A stretch of DNA of 64,000 nucleotides, taken from positions 43,564,152-43,628,151 of the forward strand of contig NC_083597.1 in assembly GCF_020882245.1 (NCBI RefSeq). The letters are read 5' to 3'. A program made the translations under genes and the position numbers. Source of the stretch: Rhopalosiphum padi. Taxonomy: Eukaryota > Arthropoda > Insecta > Hemiptera > Aphididae. The notes under the pieces were generated by a model, which made no database searches, was not told the origin of the DNA, and saw nothing but the letters and a program-made list of their open reading frames with translations. Positions 48,116 through 59,859 of the stretch are shown here, piece by piece. Each line of letters opens with the position of its first letter. The stretch's first letter is position 1.

Positions 48116-51100
48116 GGTTATCTTTAAATGTTCGTATAATCACGAAAAAAAAATATATATATCCTATATATGTATTTATATATCGATGACGTGTATATGT
48201 GCGTGCGGATTTTATGCAATTGATTTTCTCGGTTACTATTCTCCATAAACCTAGACAAAGTTTATTTTTTTTTATTTTTACTCTCCAAAAGTTCCAGTCG
48301 AAGCTGATTTGCCTTTGTCTTAACTTTTATATCCACACATGATATATAGGAGTTTTAAAAGTAAATACAAATTTAAATATACTTTATGCTATAATAGTAC
48401 GATAAGCTACCTACAGCATATTCAGAGACGTAGGTAATAATCGATATATTTAGATATAATATATCGATATATTATATAGATAGTCCCTACACGAAAATAC
48501 ACGTTTTAATAGATTATTTTTTTTATAATAATTGTATAACTTTTTCTTATTAAACGACGGAGAAAAATATTCTGTATATTATGACATTATACCTTAAACA
48601 GTTGAGTTTTTTCCCGAAATCCGTGTAAATATTTGAACTTTTTAAAAACGAAAAGAACACAAATTGTTGGCAATCATTAGTTTTTGATTAATGTGCAAAA
48701 ATATTTTTATATACCGTATTTTCAAAAATCAATTTTTCGATACGCTGGTCTGGACAGTTTAAATCGAACACTTCCGTAGACTAATAGTATGCAAAACCAT
48801 TTTGTGTAGGTCACAAAGTCAAAATTAATTGGCTATTTGCAAAAATAGTCGTGCATGGGTCTCTCGCTTGCTAGAAAAATGATGGCGTCATTTAAAGACC
48901 GATACGTGTGATATAAAAACTCATGATGCAAAACCTGTAGATATAATATCATATAATATTTGTATATATTATTCAATAAATTGTTCAATTAACAGAAAAC
49001 GTCATAATATAGCTTACTATATTGAATACAATTAATTCATTAAATAGTTAACTCAATTATAAGTATTTACCATACATTTTTCTTATATAACTATATTAAA
49101 ACTAATAAACATTTATTTTTTATCCTATATGTCTGTTTAATGCAATATTATATATTAAATAAATCGTGTGGGTGGTTAAATAATACTATATAAAGCTATA
49201 AAACTAAAATTATCAATACTTACTAAAATAATAATCCAATTAATGTAATAACTAATAAGTAATACGATAATCTTATAAATCTCTTTTAGGTACCCATTAT
49301 CCGATTATTTTTAATTATGTAAAGTACCAAAGTTTCGTAAAATATATTTTTACTGGTAGTACCTTCATATTGTTATTTAAATATTTCGTGTGGTATCTTG
49401 AGTCTTATTTTGGATCAATCGTTATTACTTTATTTGGTATTTTTGTGAACGGATCTAGGTAAATACGTATATGTTTCTAGTCCTATAGGAAATTATTGAC
49501 GGGGCGTGTTGTAACTTAAATTCTTTATAATTTATGGAACATATTTGTAGATTGCATACGAAACATCTAATTATTGTGCTATGTAGATAAATCTTTAATG
49601 GTAGCTAATAGATATCGATATCGTTTCTAATCAATTATATTATTTTTTCAAATGACACTAAACTATTGTGAACATTTTTTTTTTTAGTGCTATGTAGACA
49701 CTTTAATGGCTATATTATATAATAAGTTGTCTCTAAATCAATAGTATATATAATAATAATACATGCTAGATTTTATACAGCATTTTGAGCGAGAAATAAT
49801 ATTAGTGCAGTATTAAGTATAGGTACTTATGCCGGTCAATACTTCATAGTTTATTTGTTATTTTTTTTCTCTTTTTGTAAATCTTAGTTTTAAATTATTC
49901 ATAAAGCGTAAATAATTATGAACATGACAACTACATTTTATTATTTATTGAATTATAAAGAAGCAGTGCAACGTAAAAAAATTGCGATTGTGAAATTATT
50001 AAGTTTATGTATGAAAAATGCATATTATTTAAATCCGAATACAATTTTTTTTTATATTAATAACTATAACAATTTGTTCGACATGGAATTACTCATAAAT
50101 TATTTTTTCTTCGTTATAAAATAATTACTTTTTACAAAATTATAAATTTAAATACTTTGTAAATTTACTGGTGTTTATTATTTTTTTTTTGTGCGAAACA
50201 TAAATTTTATATTTTTACTTAATTCCTTTTACTCTCCAAGTACCAATTGTTTCAATGTTCTAGGGGGTAAAATAACAGATGATAATCCGATTTTATTATT
50301 TTATTGTAACTCTAAAATAATCTTACCCAAAGTTTGTCAGTGGTTTTGGAAATTTAAATTTTCTGCTTACGCAAACTTGTACCCAATACATATATATAAA
50401 AAATAAGTGAAATTACAAAATATTTAAAACAATTTGAATTTGAATCTGAATAATTACTCATTATTAGTAAATAAGATATTATAGTACAACTACTAACCTC
50501 AAAGTTATTTGATAATAATAAAATACGTTCATAGTTGTAACTATATGTAGTTGGAAATCGTATTTTCATAATATATTCAAAAACACTTCATATTCAATGT
50601 ATGTATATAATATTTTCATAATATTTTTATACTTGTTAGTTTTTGTGTTATAGTTTTCTATCTGCTATAAATATATATATATCACTTTAAATATCCTAAG
50701 AATATTATTAAATGTTTGTTTTAGTACCGGTTAAGTATCATTGCAATACATTATTACACTACTAATGTAGACGTGTTTCATACGACTTTATGGGTTATAC
50801 TGAAAATACGATTTTAATTCTAAGGAAAAACAATAAAATTATTTATAGGAAATGTATTGTTTTTATGTTTTAAATGTTTTATATTTATGCCTTTTATGAA
50901 TATAAATTATTTCTATTGAAGTATTTTCAAATATTTCTTGGTTAAAAGGGCTGGATCAACGATCAACTTATATTTTTATTTTTTTAGACCAATAAGCAAA
51001 AGAAAAATAATTAAACTTCCAACAACATCTTCTCACTACCTATCTACATAAGTTCTCAGATTTGATAATTAATATATTTCCAATTAAAAATTCACAAACT

Positions 51101-51812
51101 AACTCTGTTTGTTCCCAATTGTACATAACTTTTTAATTATTATAATTAATACGATGGATAGTGTCGTTTCTTCTGGTTTTATTTTTAATCACATAAGTTA
51201 AAATTTACGTTAATCAATTGATTTAGATTTAAACGTTGCTATAATTTATCCTGATTAATTTTTACCACGAATCTATCATATATTTTAAAAGTAATATTGG
51301 TATCCACATCTCTACCCACGTGATTTAGTTGCCAATAGTATTTACGATTCGCACGTATACCCAGCATGTTATACTTTTAAATCATCGGAAAATTAATAAC
51401 AAAATTACGAATATTATTAAGTTATTTCTACAATAAACAGAAAATATTTTACTATTAGTGCGTGATTAAGGAAATAAAAAGTATATTATAAAATCCACTC
51501 GACCACGAAACCATGTGTCTGAATTAATCTCAAATATAACAAAAACGTCAAGTTGGTATTTACATTCATTTCATACACTGTAACTGTATATTGAAATTCA
51601 GATACAATTTATGCATGGTTAATAGTTTCAGAATATCAACAGATGTGGCGCATACAATGTATTTTAATGTGTACGAACTACAAACAATCTCGGTTGTAAC
51701 GTTACTCAAATTTTTAAGAAAATCCAAGACAAATCCAAGTATTCAAACTCAAGCTTAATTCAATAACTTTCAATTTAGTAAATATAGTCTTGGACAAATA
51801 CAAGTATATATC

Positions 51813-51839
<27 letters not shown>
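51813..51839. repeat. (TA)n microsatellite
   Basis: About 13 TA units in AT-rich DNA. Confidence 0.85.
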
Positions 51840-51844
<5 letters not shown>

Positions 51845-53151
51845 TATACCTAATATTCTAATACGTATAAATGCATATTATATGTAAACACTAAAAGTTA
51901 ATTATATAATCATATTACAATGATTATAATTTGACAACTAAGTTGACTCAGCAGCGAAATAATTCTGAATTAAGTAAGATTTCTCGGTATTAAATCTGTA
52001 TTACTGTATTATTGTAAAAATTGTTTAATAAATGTTGACCAATTCAATCAAAAAACTTAATTTATTATAAATTTAAGTTTAATTTCGAGTTCAGAGTTTA
52101 AGTATTTGATTGTGTACATTTAATCTATGCTTTTATTGTATGATTTTGTGAAATAAAAAGATCAATAGACAGAAACAAACATAACTTTACTGTGGGACAA
52201 AATGAATGGGTATTGAGTATTCATCTTTCTTACCCTTGTTTATCTTTTTATTAGTTTATAAGTAAAGAACAAATAATAATAAATCATATAAAACGCCTTA
52301 AAGTTAGAATACTGAACTTTAGGCAACAAATAATGAACATAATACATAATACTAATATAGGTATAAAATATTGTTTATAATTAGGATTTGAATGCAATTG
52401 TATTTCATTGTACAGAGTAGGTCTATATTATGGAGTTTAATGGTATAAAGAGATTTCAACGATTTGTTAAACAGAAAATAAATAAAACAATTTGCATAGT
52501 GTAAATAAATTCATATTTTCAGAATTATACACAATATTTTAGTATTTCCAAATATTTCGATTCTTTTGAGCTATTTTTAGACATTTAAAATTTTCTATCT
52601 TTTTATCGATAAAAATATTTTCACTTAGTTAAAAAAACCTGAAAATAAAATACAAGATTCTTCATAAACAATTCATATCAAAGCCAGAAAATCTAAAACA
52701 TAACTATATTTCTTATTTTGTTGTAATTGTAAAATATTATTCGCGGAAACATAATATATTACTATATCTTACTGTAATATACAATGGCTTTTTAAAAATA
52801 TAAATCTAAAGTAACAAGTTTATTCATATACCGTATAACTGATACTGTAATACACATTAAGTAGAAACATAAATTTCCATAGTAACAATTTAAATATATC
52901 ATTAAATACACTTAGTATTATAGACAGTCTTCGCATAGAATAATTTATTGTTTAAAATGAGTTATCATTGAATTAAAATTAAACATAATACATGTTACGA
53001 CGCTTGATTTAATGATGAGATACACTCGATAAACTACTTTCGCCCACTTCACGGCCTATTTTACCCAATTATTGTTATATGCATATAATAATAAATGTTC
53101 TAAACAAATTATATAATATTAATTGTTTGTTATACAATTCATGATTTTCAA

Positions 53152-53154
<3 letters not shown>

Positions 53155-53188
<34 letters not shown>
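53155..53188. repeat. (AT)n microsatellite
   Basis: About 16 AT units in AT-rich DNA. Confidence 0.85.
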
Positions 53189-53189
<1 letters not shown>

Positions 53190-53563
53190 GGAGTATTTTT
53201 TATATTAAATATTATTTTATATTAATCATATTTATTATGCAATAGTTTTGTTTCATAAATCATAATAGATAATAATGATATATATTATTCATGAAAAAAT
53301 TTCAAAAATTAATATTCCCATCACTCATCCGCAGTGCTATTTCATACGAATAGTATAAGCCAATGTAGTTTTAATACTAAAAACTAAAAACCTAATAAAA
53401 CCATCTAGAATTTATGTATCCATAAATATTTGTCATGGTTCCATACGTACATGGTATAGATTAAAACATTTCAAATATAATATGTCGTATATAATAGATG
53501 ACTGCTACTATACTCGACACTCGTGATAACGTGAAATTCTCGAATGAAAACTCGTGCAATTAA

Positions 53564-53785
53564 TTACCGTCAATTTTTCAAACAAATTTTGTTTCCAAAT
53601 CAATACTGGACAATTGTAAACATTTTATAAACCAACTTAAAGAGACAATACATAACTTATTATACTTTCAGCTATGGACTCTATTCCTATACAAAAAAAA
53701 TACAACATTAGATTATCATAGTACGGGAAATGTGTACGAAGTGACCATAGCGGTTAAAGTAGTCTATACTGTCATAAAGAAATAA
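53564..53785 (+). other. Open frame of 73 codons upstream of a candidate gene
   Basis: Read from a stop at 53561-53563, this frame stays open to TAA at 53783-53785. Its 3' part reads NVYEVTIAVKVVYTVIKK. It is in the same frame as the candidate exon at 53801-53908 but separated from it by that TAA. It has no in-frame ATG near its start. An acceptor-like TATACTTTCAG ends at 53671. It is either a 5' exon fragment of a decayed gene or chance. Confidence 0.12.
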
Positions 53786-53800
53786 ACAATAGGTTATATC

Positions 53801-54264
53801 ATGTGGATTGATTCATTTTTATCATATTTATCAACTGATAATCCACTAATGATAAAATATTTGCCGTATTCGTTTAAAACCAAAATTTCGTTTTTTGATG
53901 ATGGTGATGTAAAGTAAGTGTTCATAATAAATAATTTTATTTGTAAATGTTGTTAATAATAAAATCGAAATCTACATACATTTTTATAAATTTTATAATT
54001 TATTTAAGTTTAATTAGTTAATAGTGTTAATATATTTTTTTAAATAGTCAATTAAACATTATGTAAGGGGCAAAGTAGTCGCTATGGTTTTTGCAGGGAC
54101 GGAAGTTGAGCAGGAATTTCGAGAATGGTCGCATAAATTGGCAGGAACTAAGCACTAAATATTTGCGTATAAAAATTGAAATGGACGGAGGAGGAATGTA
54201 CGTTATTGACTACCTAACTAACCGTTTTTTTCCACTTACGTTGGCAAAATGGACAATTTTGTAA
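53801..54264 (+). CDS. Candidate two-exon gene, 91 residues (unrecognised)
   Basis: Exon 1 (53801-53908) starts at ATG and encodes 36 residues, beginning MWIDSFLSYLSTDNPLMIKY. It can end at GAT|GTAAAG in phase 0. The intron (53909-54096) is AT-rich and ends in the good acceptor TATGGTTTTTGCAG. Exon 2 (54097-54264) opens in phase 0, reads GRKLSRNFENGRINWQELS, continues through YLRIKIEMDGGGMYVIDY and ends at TAA. A stronger donor, AA|GTAAGTG at 53914, would give another phase and a stop after four codons, which weakens the model. No domain, signal peptide or homologous family is recognised. Confidence 0.2.
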
Positions 54265-54577
54265 TTTTAAAAAGTAATAATAACGTTTTATTTATATGCT
54301 TAAAATTGCTTTCGATTAAAAATTATTATTTCTGACGTATTTAAGTTGAAAATCTTGATGTTTTCATAAAATTAAAAAAAAATTCTAGAGTGTGGCACTA
54401 TATTAAATTTAATAAGGGTAGCCATTTTGGACACCTTTCCTCTTTGTACAACACTTCGATCTCACTGCATGTCTAAAAACGAGTACAAGATAACTATTGA
54501 GTAATATTCCGTTGCTTATTTATTTATTTTAATTTTGATTGTTATATTATAACTGTATCTCGTTCACAACGTCGACC

Positions 54578-55035
54578 TTAATAATCCACAAATAATAATA
54601 ATTGGAATTTTCCACCTAAAGGTATTGAATTGTAATAAATCTTTTCGGTGTATAAAGCTGATGGCGTTGGCACCCATTTTATTGTACTGCATAAGTCGTT
54701 TACTTTACGCATAACGTGTTGGGTCGGAATAGTTTTCACGATTTTGTTAACCGTGAAATTGGACAACTGTCGTTCGTAAAATGTTACTAAACTTTCTAAA
54801 ACACACAGTTTGGAAACGTTGTTGCAAATCGAATTATACAGACATGCGTTTATCGAACGAATTTATAGACGTTTAATCGTATGCAGCGTACGGTTTCAAC
54901 ATCTTTGGCGAAGAGTTTAACGAATTGTCGGACTTTGCGGTCCGATAAAAGGTTGGACACATATATTATAGCGGTTGAATTTTCAGTTTCGTTTCCCAGT
55001 TTTCTGTCGGTGTGTGCATATTTTTCCATAACCAA
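54578..55035 (-). pseudogene. Frameshifted open region, unrecognised protein
   Basis: Two protein-like minus-strand frames abut. The first (55035 to about 54850) includes NLLSDRKVRQFVKLFAKDV and ends NVYKFVR-stop. A frame one base away opens at about 54869 and continues through RSINACLYNSICNNVSKLCV, then LESLVTFYERQLSNFTVNKI, to a TAA at 54578-54580. A single-base indel near 54855-54869 would join them into roughly 150 residues. That suggests a recently broken gene, a sequencing error, or coincidence. The plus-strand acceptor-like TATTATTTTCAG at 55053 lies opposite the N-terminal side. No family is recognised. Confidence 0.2.
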
Positions 55036-55839
55036 CTAGTCTATTATTTTCAGGGCCGCCGCGTAAAGCACTGTCGGTTGTCTACTTCGATCGTGAATAA
55101 AAATTACTCATGCGAGAGCCCGCAAGATGAGTTTAATTATAATACACAAATTAACATACAATCGCCTTTCTCACGATTGGGGTGTCTTATTATATGTTTC
55201 ACAGTCTATAGACATTTGTTCATTAATTCAATTTACTGAAATGGTATTTAATTTTGATATTGTTATTCTAAAACCGTGTTTACACGTTTTATATGACTGG
55301 AATTCTATTGCAGCTGCAAACTATAATGTATAATGAAACATAACATTTTTTGTATCATAGATTTTAAAATAATATTACCAATATACAAGTACGTTAAGTA
55401 TTTTCAATATCTCAAATTTTCGAAATTACAATTTTTTAGTTGACCACTCAATCATAAGTAAAATTAACTTCAATTATTATAATAAAGTTATAAAGTGAAA
55501 TTATTACTCGTATTTTATTCAGCGACTTTTACCATAGTCTATACTCTAAAAGTAGTAATCATTTTTTTATCTAAATATAAGTACAAACTAACAGTATTTC
55601 AATTTTTAATTACTAATTAATAATTATGGTAAAATCAATAATGCGTGTGTCAGTTAAACTGGAAAGATTGATTTAATCAAATGCGATTCCAGAGTCAATT
55701 AATAGTCGGGCAATTGTATTTATTTTTATCCACGCGGGTGTGTGTGTGAAATTATATTTTTCTCCGAAAAACACTTTGTATCTGATATCTAACATTTTCG
55801 AGGCACGTTTCTTACTGTTATTTTTTTAATCATACGTAG

Positions 55840-56114
55840 CCAGCGGCACCACACAGCCAATTTATTTCCTATATATACTCACTACACATAACCCCAGGCT
55901 AACCCAACTTCTTATACATTTTAAATTTAATTTTTCACTCTATCGAAAAACCAATAAAGGTACGGTTTGCAAGACGCGACACATCACTAGTGACTATTTG
56001 TGCGATAATCGTACAACTCGGTTTGCAAAAAAACCACTGGTCGCGATGACCGAAAACATCGACCTAGTGCTATACGTGGCACGTAGCTACGATATAATAT
56101 CACAACGGCCATAA
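55840..56114 (+). CDS. Candidate terminal exon, about 91 codons (unrecognised)
   Basis: A polypyrimidine acceptor (TTATTTTTTTAATCATACGTAG) precedes an open phase-1 frame that runs to a TAA at 56112-56114. The C-terminal half reads FAKKPLVAMTENIDLVLYVA, and the middle contains Arg, Thr and Asp residues rather than low-complexity sequence. A minus-strand frame of 72 codons overlaps at 55987-56205, so only one can be real. No domain is recognised. GC content is higher than background, which raises the chance of long open frames. Confidence 0.18.
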
Positions 56115-56599
56115 TATACGATTTGAAAATTACCCAAGAATTGGCAACGGCTTTTATTTTTCCTGTGGCTGAAAATAATACTCTCGTACAAGAAGTGCAG
56201 TACAATATTCTGTTCTGTGTAATAAATCAAATGATTAAAACTAATGGCACACAATGACACGACCTTGAAAGATAATACCTTACTGGAAAAATATACAGCT
56301 GAAAATAAAAAAATCACATGCCTTAAATTGTAATTGATCTTTGTACCTACGTAAATAATTATTACAAAAATTTGATATAAAATCAGTTACCTAATATAAT
56401 ATTAGAAAACAACATTTTTATTTACATATTAACGAAAAATTATAATATAATGATTTAATAATTTGAAGATGATGTCACTAAAGATCGAGCAAGTTGGTCA
56501 AACTTATGTATAATAGATTTTGAATGCAACCTCGTATTTTCAGAGTTAAACTAATGAATATATTTAATTTGAATTCAATAATAAATAATTATTATGTGT

Positions 56600-56607
56600 C
56601 AGCCTAT
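56600..56607. repeat. 8-bp target-site duplication (left copy)
   Basis: CAGCCTAT immediately precedes the MITE and is repeated exactly at 56863-56870. Confidence 0.85.
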
Positions 56608-56862
56608 CAAGGGCGTATTTGAGTATTTGAGTTGAGACTTTTTTTGGTTGGGTGAAATTAATTTTTCTTCTATAAAAACTAAAAATAATTTACAGTTGAT
56701 TACCTTAATAGCCATACAATTATTATTGTGTTAAGTATGATATCATTACGATTCACGATCTTTGTCTAACGGAAAATTGTTTGAATAATTTATTCTTTAA
56801 TGTGTTATATAGAAAAAAATACGATTGATGGGGAGTCGAATGCCCCCTCAAATACGCCCTCG
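56608..56862. mobile_element. Short hAT-type MITE (255 bp)
   Basis: The element begins CAAGGGCGTATTTGAG and ends CTCAAATACGCCCTCG. The reverse complement of the end, CGAGGGCGTATTTGAG, matches the start at 15 of 16 positions. A perfect 8-bp duplication (CAGCCTAT) flanks it, as expected for hAT integration. The right subterminal region has the G/C block GCCCCC and there is no open frame. The perfect duplication implies a relatively recent or well-preserved insertion. Its ends resemble the unpaired GGGGCGTATTTAC terminus near 10490. Confidence 0.88.
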
Positions 56863-56870
56863 CAGCCTAT
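56863..56870. repeat. 8-bp target-site duplication (right copy)
   Basis: CAGCCTAT, identical to 56600-56607. Confidence 0.85.
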
Positions 56871-57699
56871 AAATTTTTATGGAATTTTCATACTTTTATT
56901 TTTCTAATTATGCGGTCGGTCGCAGTCATTTTCAACGAACATAATAACTATACGTTATACCCTCAATCTAGGACTGAACGTAGATAAATAACAGTGCCAC
57001 TACCTTAAAGGGAACTGTAAATTAGAACAGTTAAGTCGTAACAGGTGTCTGGCACGATCGATTTGATTTTAAATAAAATATATTATCATAACGAGTAGAC
57101 AATTCAAAAAAAAAAAAAAAAACACCTGTTTTGAAAATTCCGACATTTCAAATCCATCATTATTTTTATATCGATTGCAGTGACCTTTATTTAATGATAC
57201 GATGCACAACTATTTATACAGTAGAGTTCCCTTTTTTATTGTTTTTATTTTTAACGATACTATTATATACATAGTTACATAGTATTTTTTTTTCATGTTA
57301 CCAAAAGACCTCAACTGTTAATGTACGATATGCTATAACTGTTTTTTTTATTTAATTTATAAGGTTATATGATATTATAATACCTACAAGCATTTCATGA
57401 TTTATAATATATTTTTATTTTTTATTTTTATTTATTGAAATTTAAACAATAATATTATATTAATATCTCGACAATTACTGGGTATTATTATTATTATGGG
57501 TATTATATTGTGTTATAATAAATATAATTTTCTGCGCTTATATAATATTTTTACATAACACGTCTTACACGTATTATTCAATTATTTTCACATAATTTTC
57601 TATCTCAATAATAATTGATTGATATTTATTATAGTATACGTATATACATGACAAATCACAATTCTGGAATAATGCGAAAAACATGATTTATTCATTTAT
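56871..57699. other. AT-rich non-coding stretch
   Basis: Nothing is recognised. A poly-A run of about 18 lies near 57106-57123. Confidence 0.5.
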
Positions 57700-58007
57700 T
57701 CCGATATTACATTACGATATTTGCACGGCGTAAACAAACCGATACGCACTAAAAATGACGCGGGGCGCTCGCCGCGCGGCAACAGCCAACGTGTTCGCAA
57801 CTTATTACACTTGTAAATATTAAACTCAAAACGTGGTACGCGATCCGCCCTGCCCCGGCCGAAACCGATCGGATAAATAAGTTTTCGCGTAAATTTCATT
57901 CTTTTAACACTTTTTTTTTTTCGTTGTTGTTCTCGGCAGTCAATGGCTGGTGGCGTTTCGACAACAACTCTTTTATTTATGTCTCGCGCGCGCAAACTGC
58001 ACAGTGT

Positions 58008-58009
58008 TA

Positions 58010-58041
<32 letters not shown>
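58008..58041. repeat. (TTA)n microsatellite
   Basis: About 11 TTA/ATT units inside the CpG island. Confidence 0.9.
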
Positions 58042-58042
<1 letters not shown>

Positions 58043-58728
58043 GCACTACACCGTCGCGCTGCAATACACACTTATATATCAAATGGGTAGGTATATAGGC
58101 ACAAAACGGCCGCCGTCTGGAATCATCTTTATTCCCATTTTTTTTCCATCCCTTTTTTTTCTCTCCTTCGCCCACTTTAATAACGACCGTTTCCATTTAT
58201 CACGGTTCGTTCGTCTGCGACCAACTGCTACTGCAGCTCGGCGGCAGTCGATTCTGCAGGTGCGCGTGAAAGAGACAACAAAATTGCACTCAAACGAAAC
58301 TTTACTATATATAACACACATATATATATATATAGCGGACCGCGAGTGAACCGGCGGCGCCGCCGCCGCCGTTATTACTTATTGTTGTTATTATTGCGGT
58401 CGGCAGTCGGCCGTTTCGTATTCTTCGACGGCGCGTATATTATACACGTCGTTTCGCTTTAACATCACTCGCGGTTTTAGACAGGTACAACTGTAGTGGG
58501 TAGGTTAACCTATACGTATTATTTTAATAATGCGATTCTATATATATTTATATACATATACGTCCGCGTTCGTTTCTATTAGTGTCGAGAGTCCGTTCGA
58601 CCGTAAAGTTATGAGTTTTATGTATAGTGATTGGGATTCGACAAAACCGACGCTTTACGTACGAAAAAAAAACTTTGCCCGGAAACGGCAGTATTTCGAA
58701 ATATATTGCGAGATGACGATGACGATGA

Positions 58729-58756
58729 TAATAATAATAATAATAATAATAATAAA
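58729..58756. repeat. (ATA)n microsatellite
   Basis: About nine AAT/ATA units preceded by GAC/GAT triplets (from about 58711) inside the CpG island. Confidence 0.85.
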
Positions 58757-59098
58757 GGATCGCCGACGAAACGGTCGACCAACCGAACACTGTGTCCGGT
58801 CAGGAGACAAGCTTATATTATACGACGTCGCCGTGTGATCATTATAATATTATTATGGTTAATCGCGAGGGGGTCGTCGCACACGTGCTGAGTTGACTTC
58901 GAAATGCAAATAACAATTACGGAAACAGATCTCCTCGACGGAGTAATCAATTTATGCGGCATCTATATACGACCGCACGAGCGACGGTCTGCATTCGAAT
59001 ATTTTGGGTCATCGGATCGAGTTTCCGGCACTTTAACCTCAATAATCCCTTCGGTATAATTGCGCCCTCCCCGGCGTCCGTTGATGTTTTTCCGATGG

Positions 59099-59120
59099 TT
59101 ATGTCTACGTTTACGTGGAC
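59099..59120. repeat. Inverted repeat with CTACG/CGTGG core
   Basis: Arms ATGTCTACG and CGTGGACAT pair at 8 of 9 positions around a 4-nt TTTA centre. Confidence 0.45.
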
Positions 59121-59170
59121 ATATTATTATAACGATATTTAAATTATTACGGTATCGAGTTGACGCGTCG

Positions 59171-59196
59171 TAATGTAATAATATTATATTACATTA
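59171..59196. repeat. Perfect 10-bp-arm inverted repeat
   Basis: Arms TAATGTAATA and TATTACATTA flank ATATTA. The AT-rich composition makes this less surprising than a GC-rich dyad. Confidence 0.6.
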
Positions 59197-59800
59197 TTAT
59201 GTATGTTTATCGTTTTATTAATTATATTAGTAATTACGCGATTGTCACCAGAAATATAAGGCGATTGCCTTAAACCGTTGTTTGACATTACCGAATATCG
59301 TGTAGGTAAACCGTAATTTGTTGAGGAGGTTTTAGAATGATTATATACAGAGATTGTATTCGGAAATATTATACACCGTGACAAGAATTTATAACATATT
59401 TAAAATGTCAATTATACTGTAACACTTTCACAATAATTATGTATATAAATAAATACTGAACGAACCACAATAATTTTTTTTAAAACAATTAAAAGAGTAA
59501 TACTCTATAATTTAATAACAGTTAAAATAATATTATTGCTGAATGTTTGATATAAGCGCAAGATACATAATTGAGTTTTTAAAATGCAATAGTACCTATG
59601 CTAATTTGACAAATTGTTTAAATTGGTTAGCCTGACAAATGAATAGATTGCAAACAGGGTTTGCGGCCGTATAAAAATATGCTTATTAAAAAAAATGTAT
59701 AAATTAAGTCACTGATTACCGCTAAAATATATTATTTTAGTACAAAAAAATCAATTTTGGTCCATACCTGTGGTTTAAAACTGTACAATTTAGAATAATT
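59197..59800. other. AT-rich non-coding stretch
   Basis: A 66-codon minus-strand frame at 59184-59384 has no domain. Otherwise nothing is recognised. Confidence 0.4.
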
Positions 59801-59859
59801 TTAAAAACTTGCAGGTGGTATTTTGCCATCACCTTTAATCTCTGTCGTCCTTGCTATAA
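59801..59859 (-). CDS. Candidate terminal exon fragment (unrecognised)
   Basis: On the minus strand a strong acceptor, TGATTGCTTATTATGTTGCAG, ends at 59860. The following phase reads IARTTEIKGDGKIPPASF and terminates with a TAA at 59803-59801. The short length makes chance possible. The acceptor quality and non-random residue mix justify listing it. No upstream exon was identified. Confidence 0.15.

Larger units (their letters stand above)
48116..53563. other. Long AT-rich non-coding stretch
   Basis: No gene is recognised in 5.4 kb. Plus-strand frames at 49918-50124 and 50191-50406 and a minus-strand frame at 50354-50569 are 68-71 codons of background composition. The region contains palindromic GATATCGATATC (about 49613-49624), TATCGATA-type words near 48440-48470 and two long TA tracts (listed separately). 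Confidence 0.45.
57700..59160. promoter_or_regulatory. Largest CpG island in the window, with triplet repeats
   Basis: GC and CpG content are highest here, with GGCGGCGCCGCCGCCGCCG at about 58352-58370, CGCGCGCG near 57986 and two (ATT/TAA)n tracts. Long overlapping frames (minus 57696-58196; plus 57924-58349 and 58530-58838) contain runs of 8 to 10 Asn or Ile that are plain translations of the triplet repeats. They also lie antiparallel, so I do not call them genes. The pattern suits the promoter and 5' leader of a developmental gene. The direction is not determinable, and no convincing first coding exon was found. Confidence 0.4.

Noticed and set aside
57696..58196. 166-codon minus-strand open frame
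   Set aside because: It contains a run of ten Asn that is a translation of the (ATT)n tract, overlaps an antiparallel frame and shows no domain. It is a CpG-island artefact.
58530..58838. 102-codon plus-strand open frame with poly-Ile
   Set aside because: The poly-Ile run is the (ATA)n microsatellite, and an antiparallel frame is also open.
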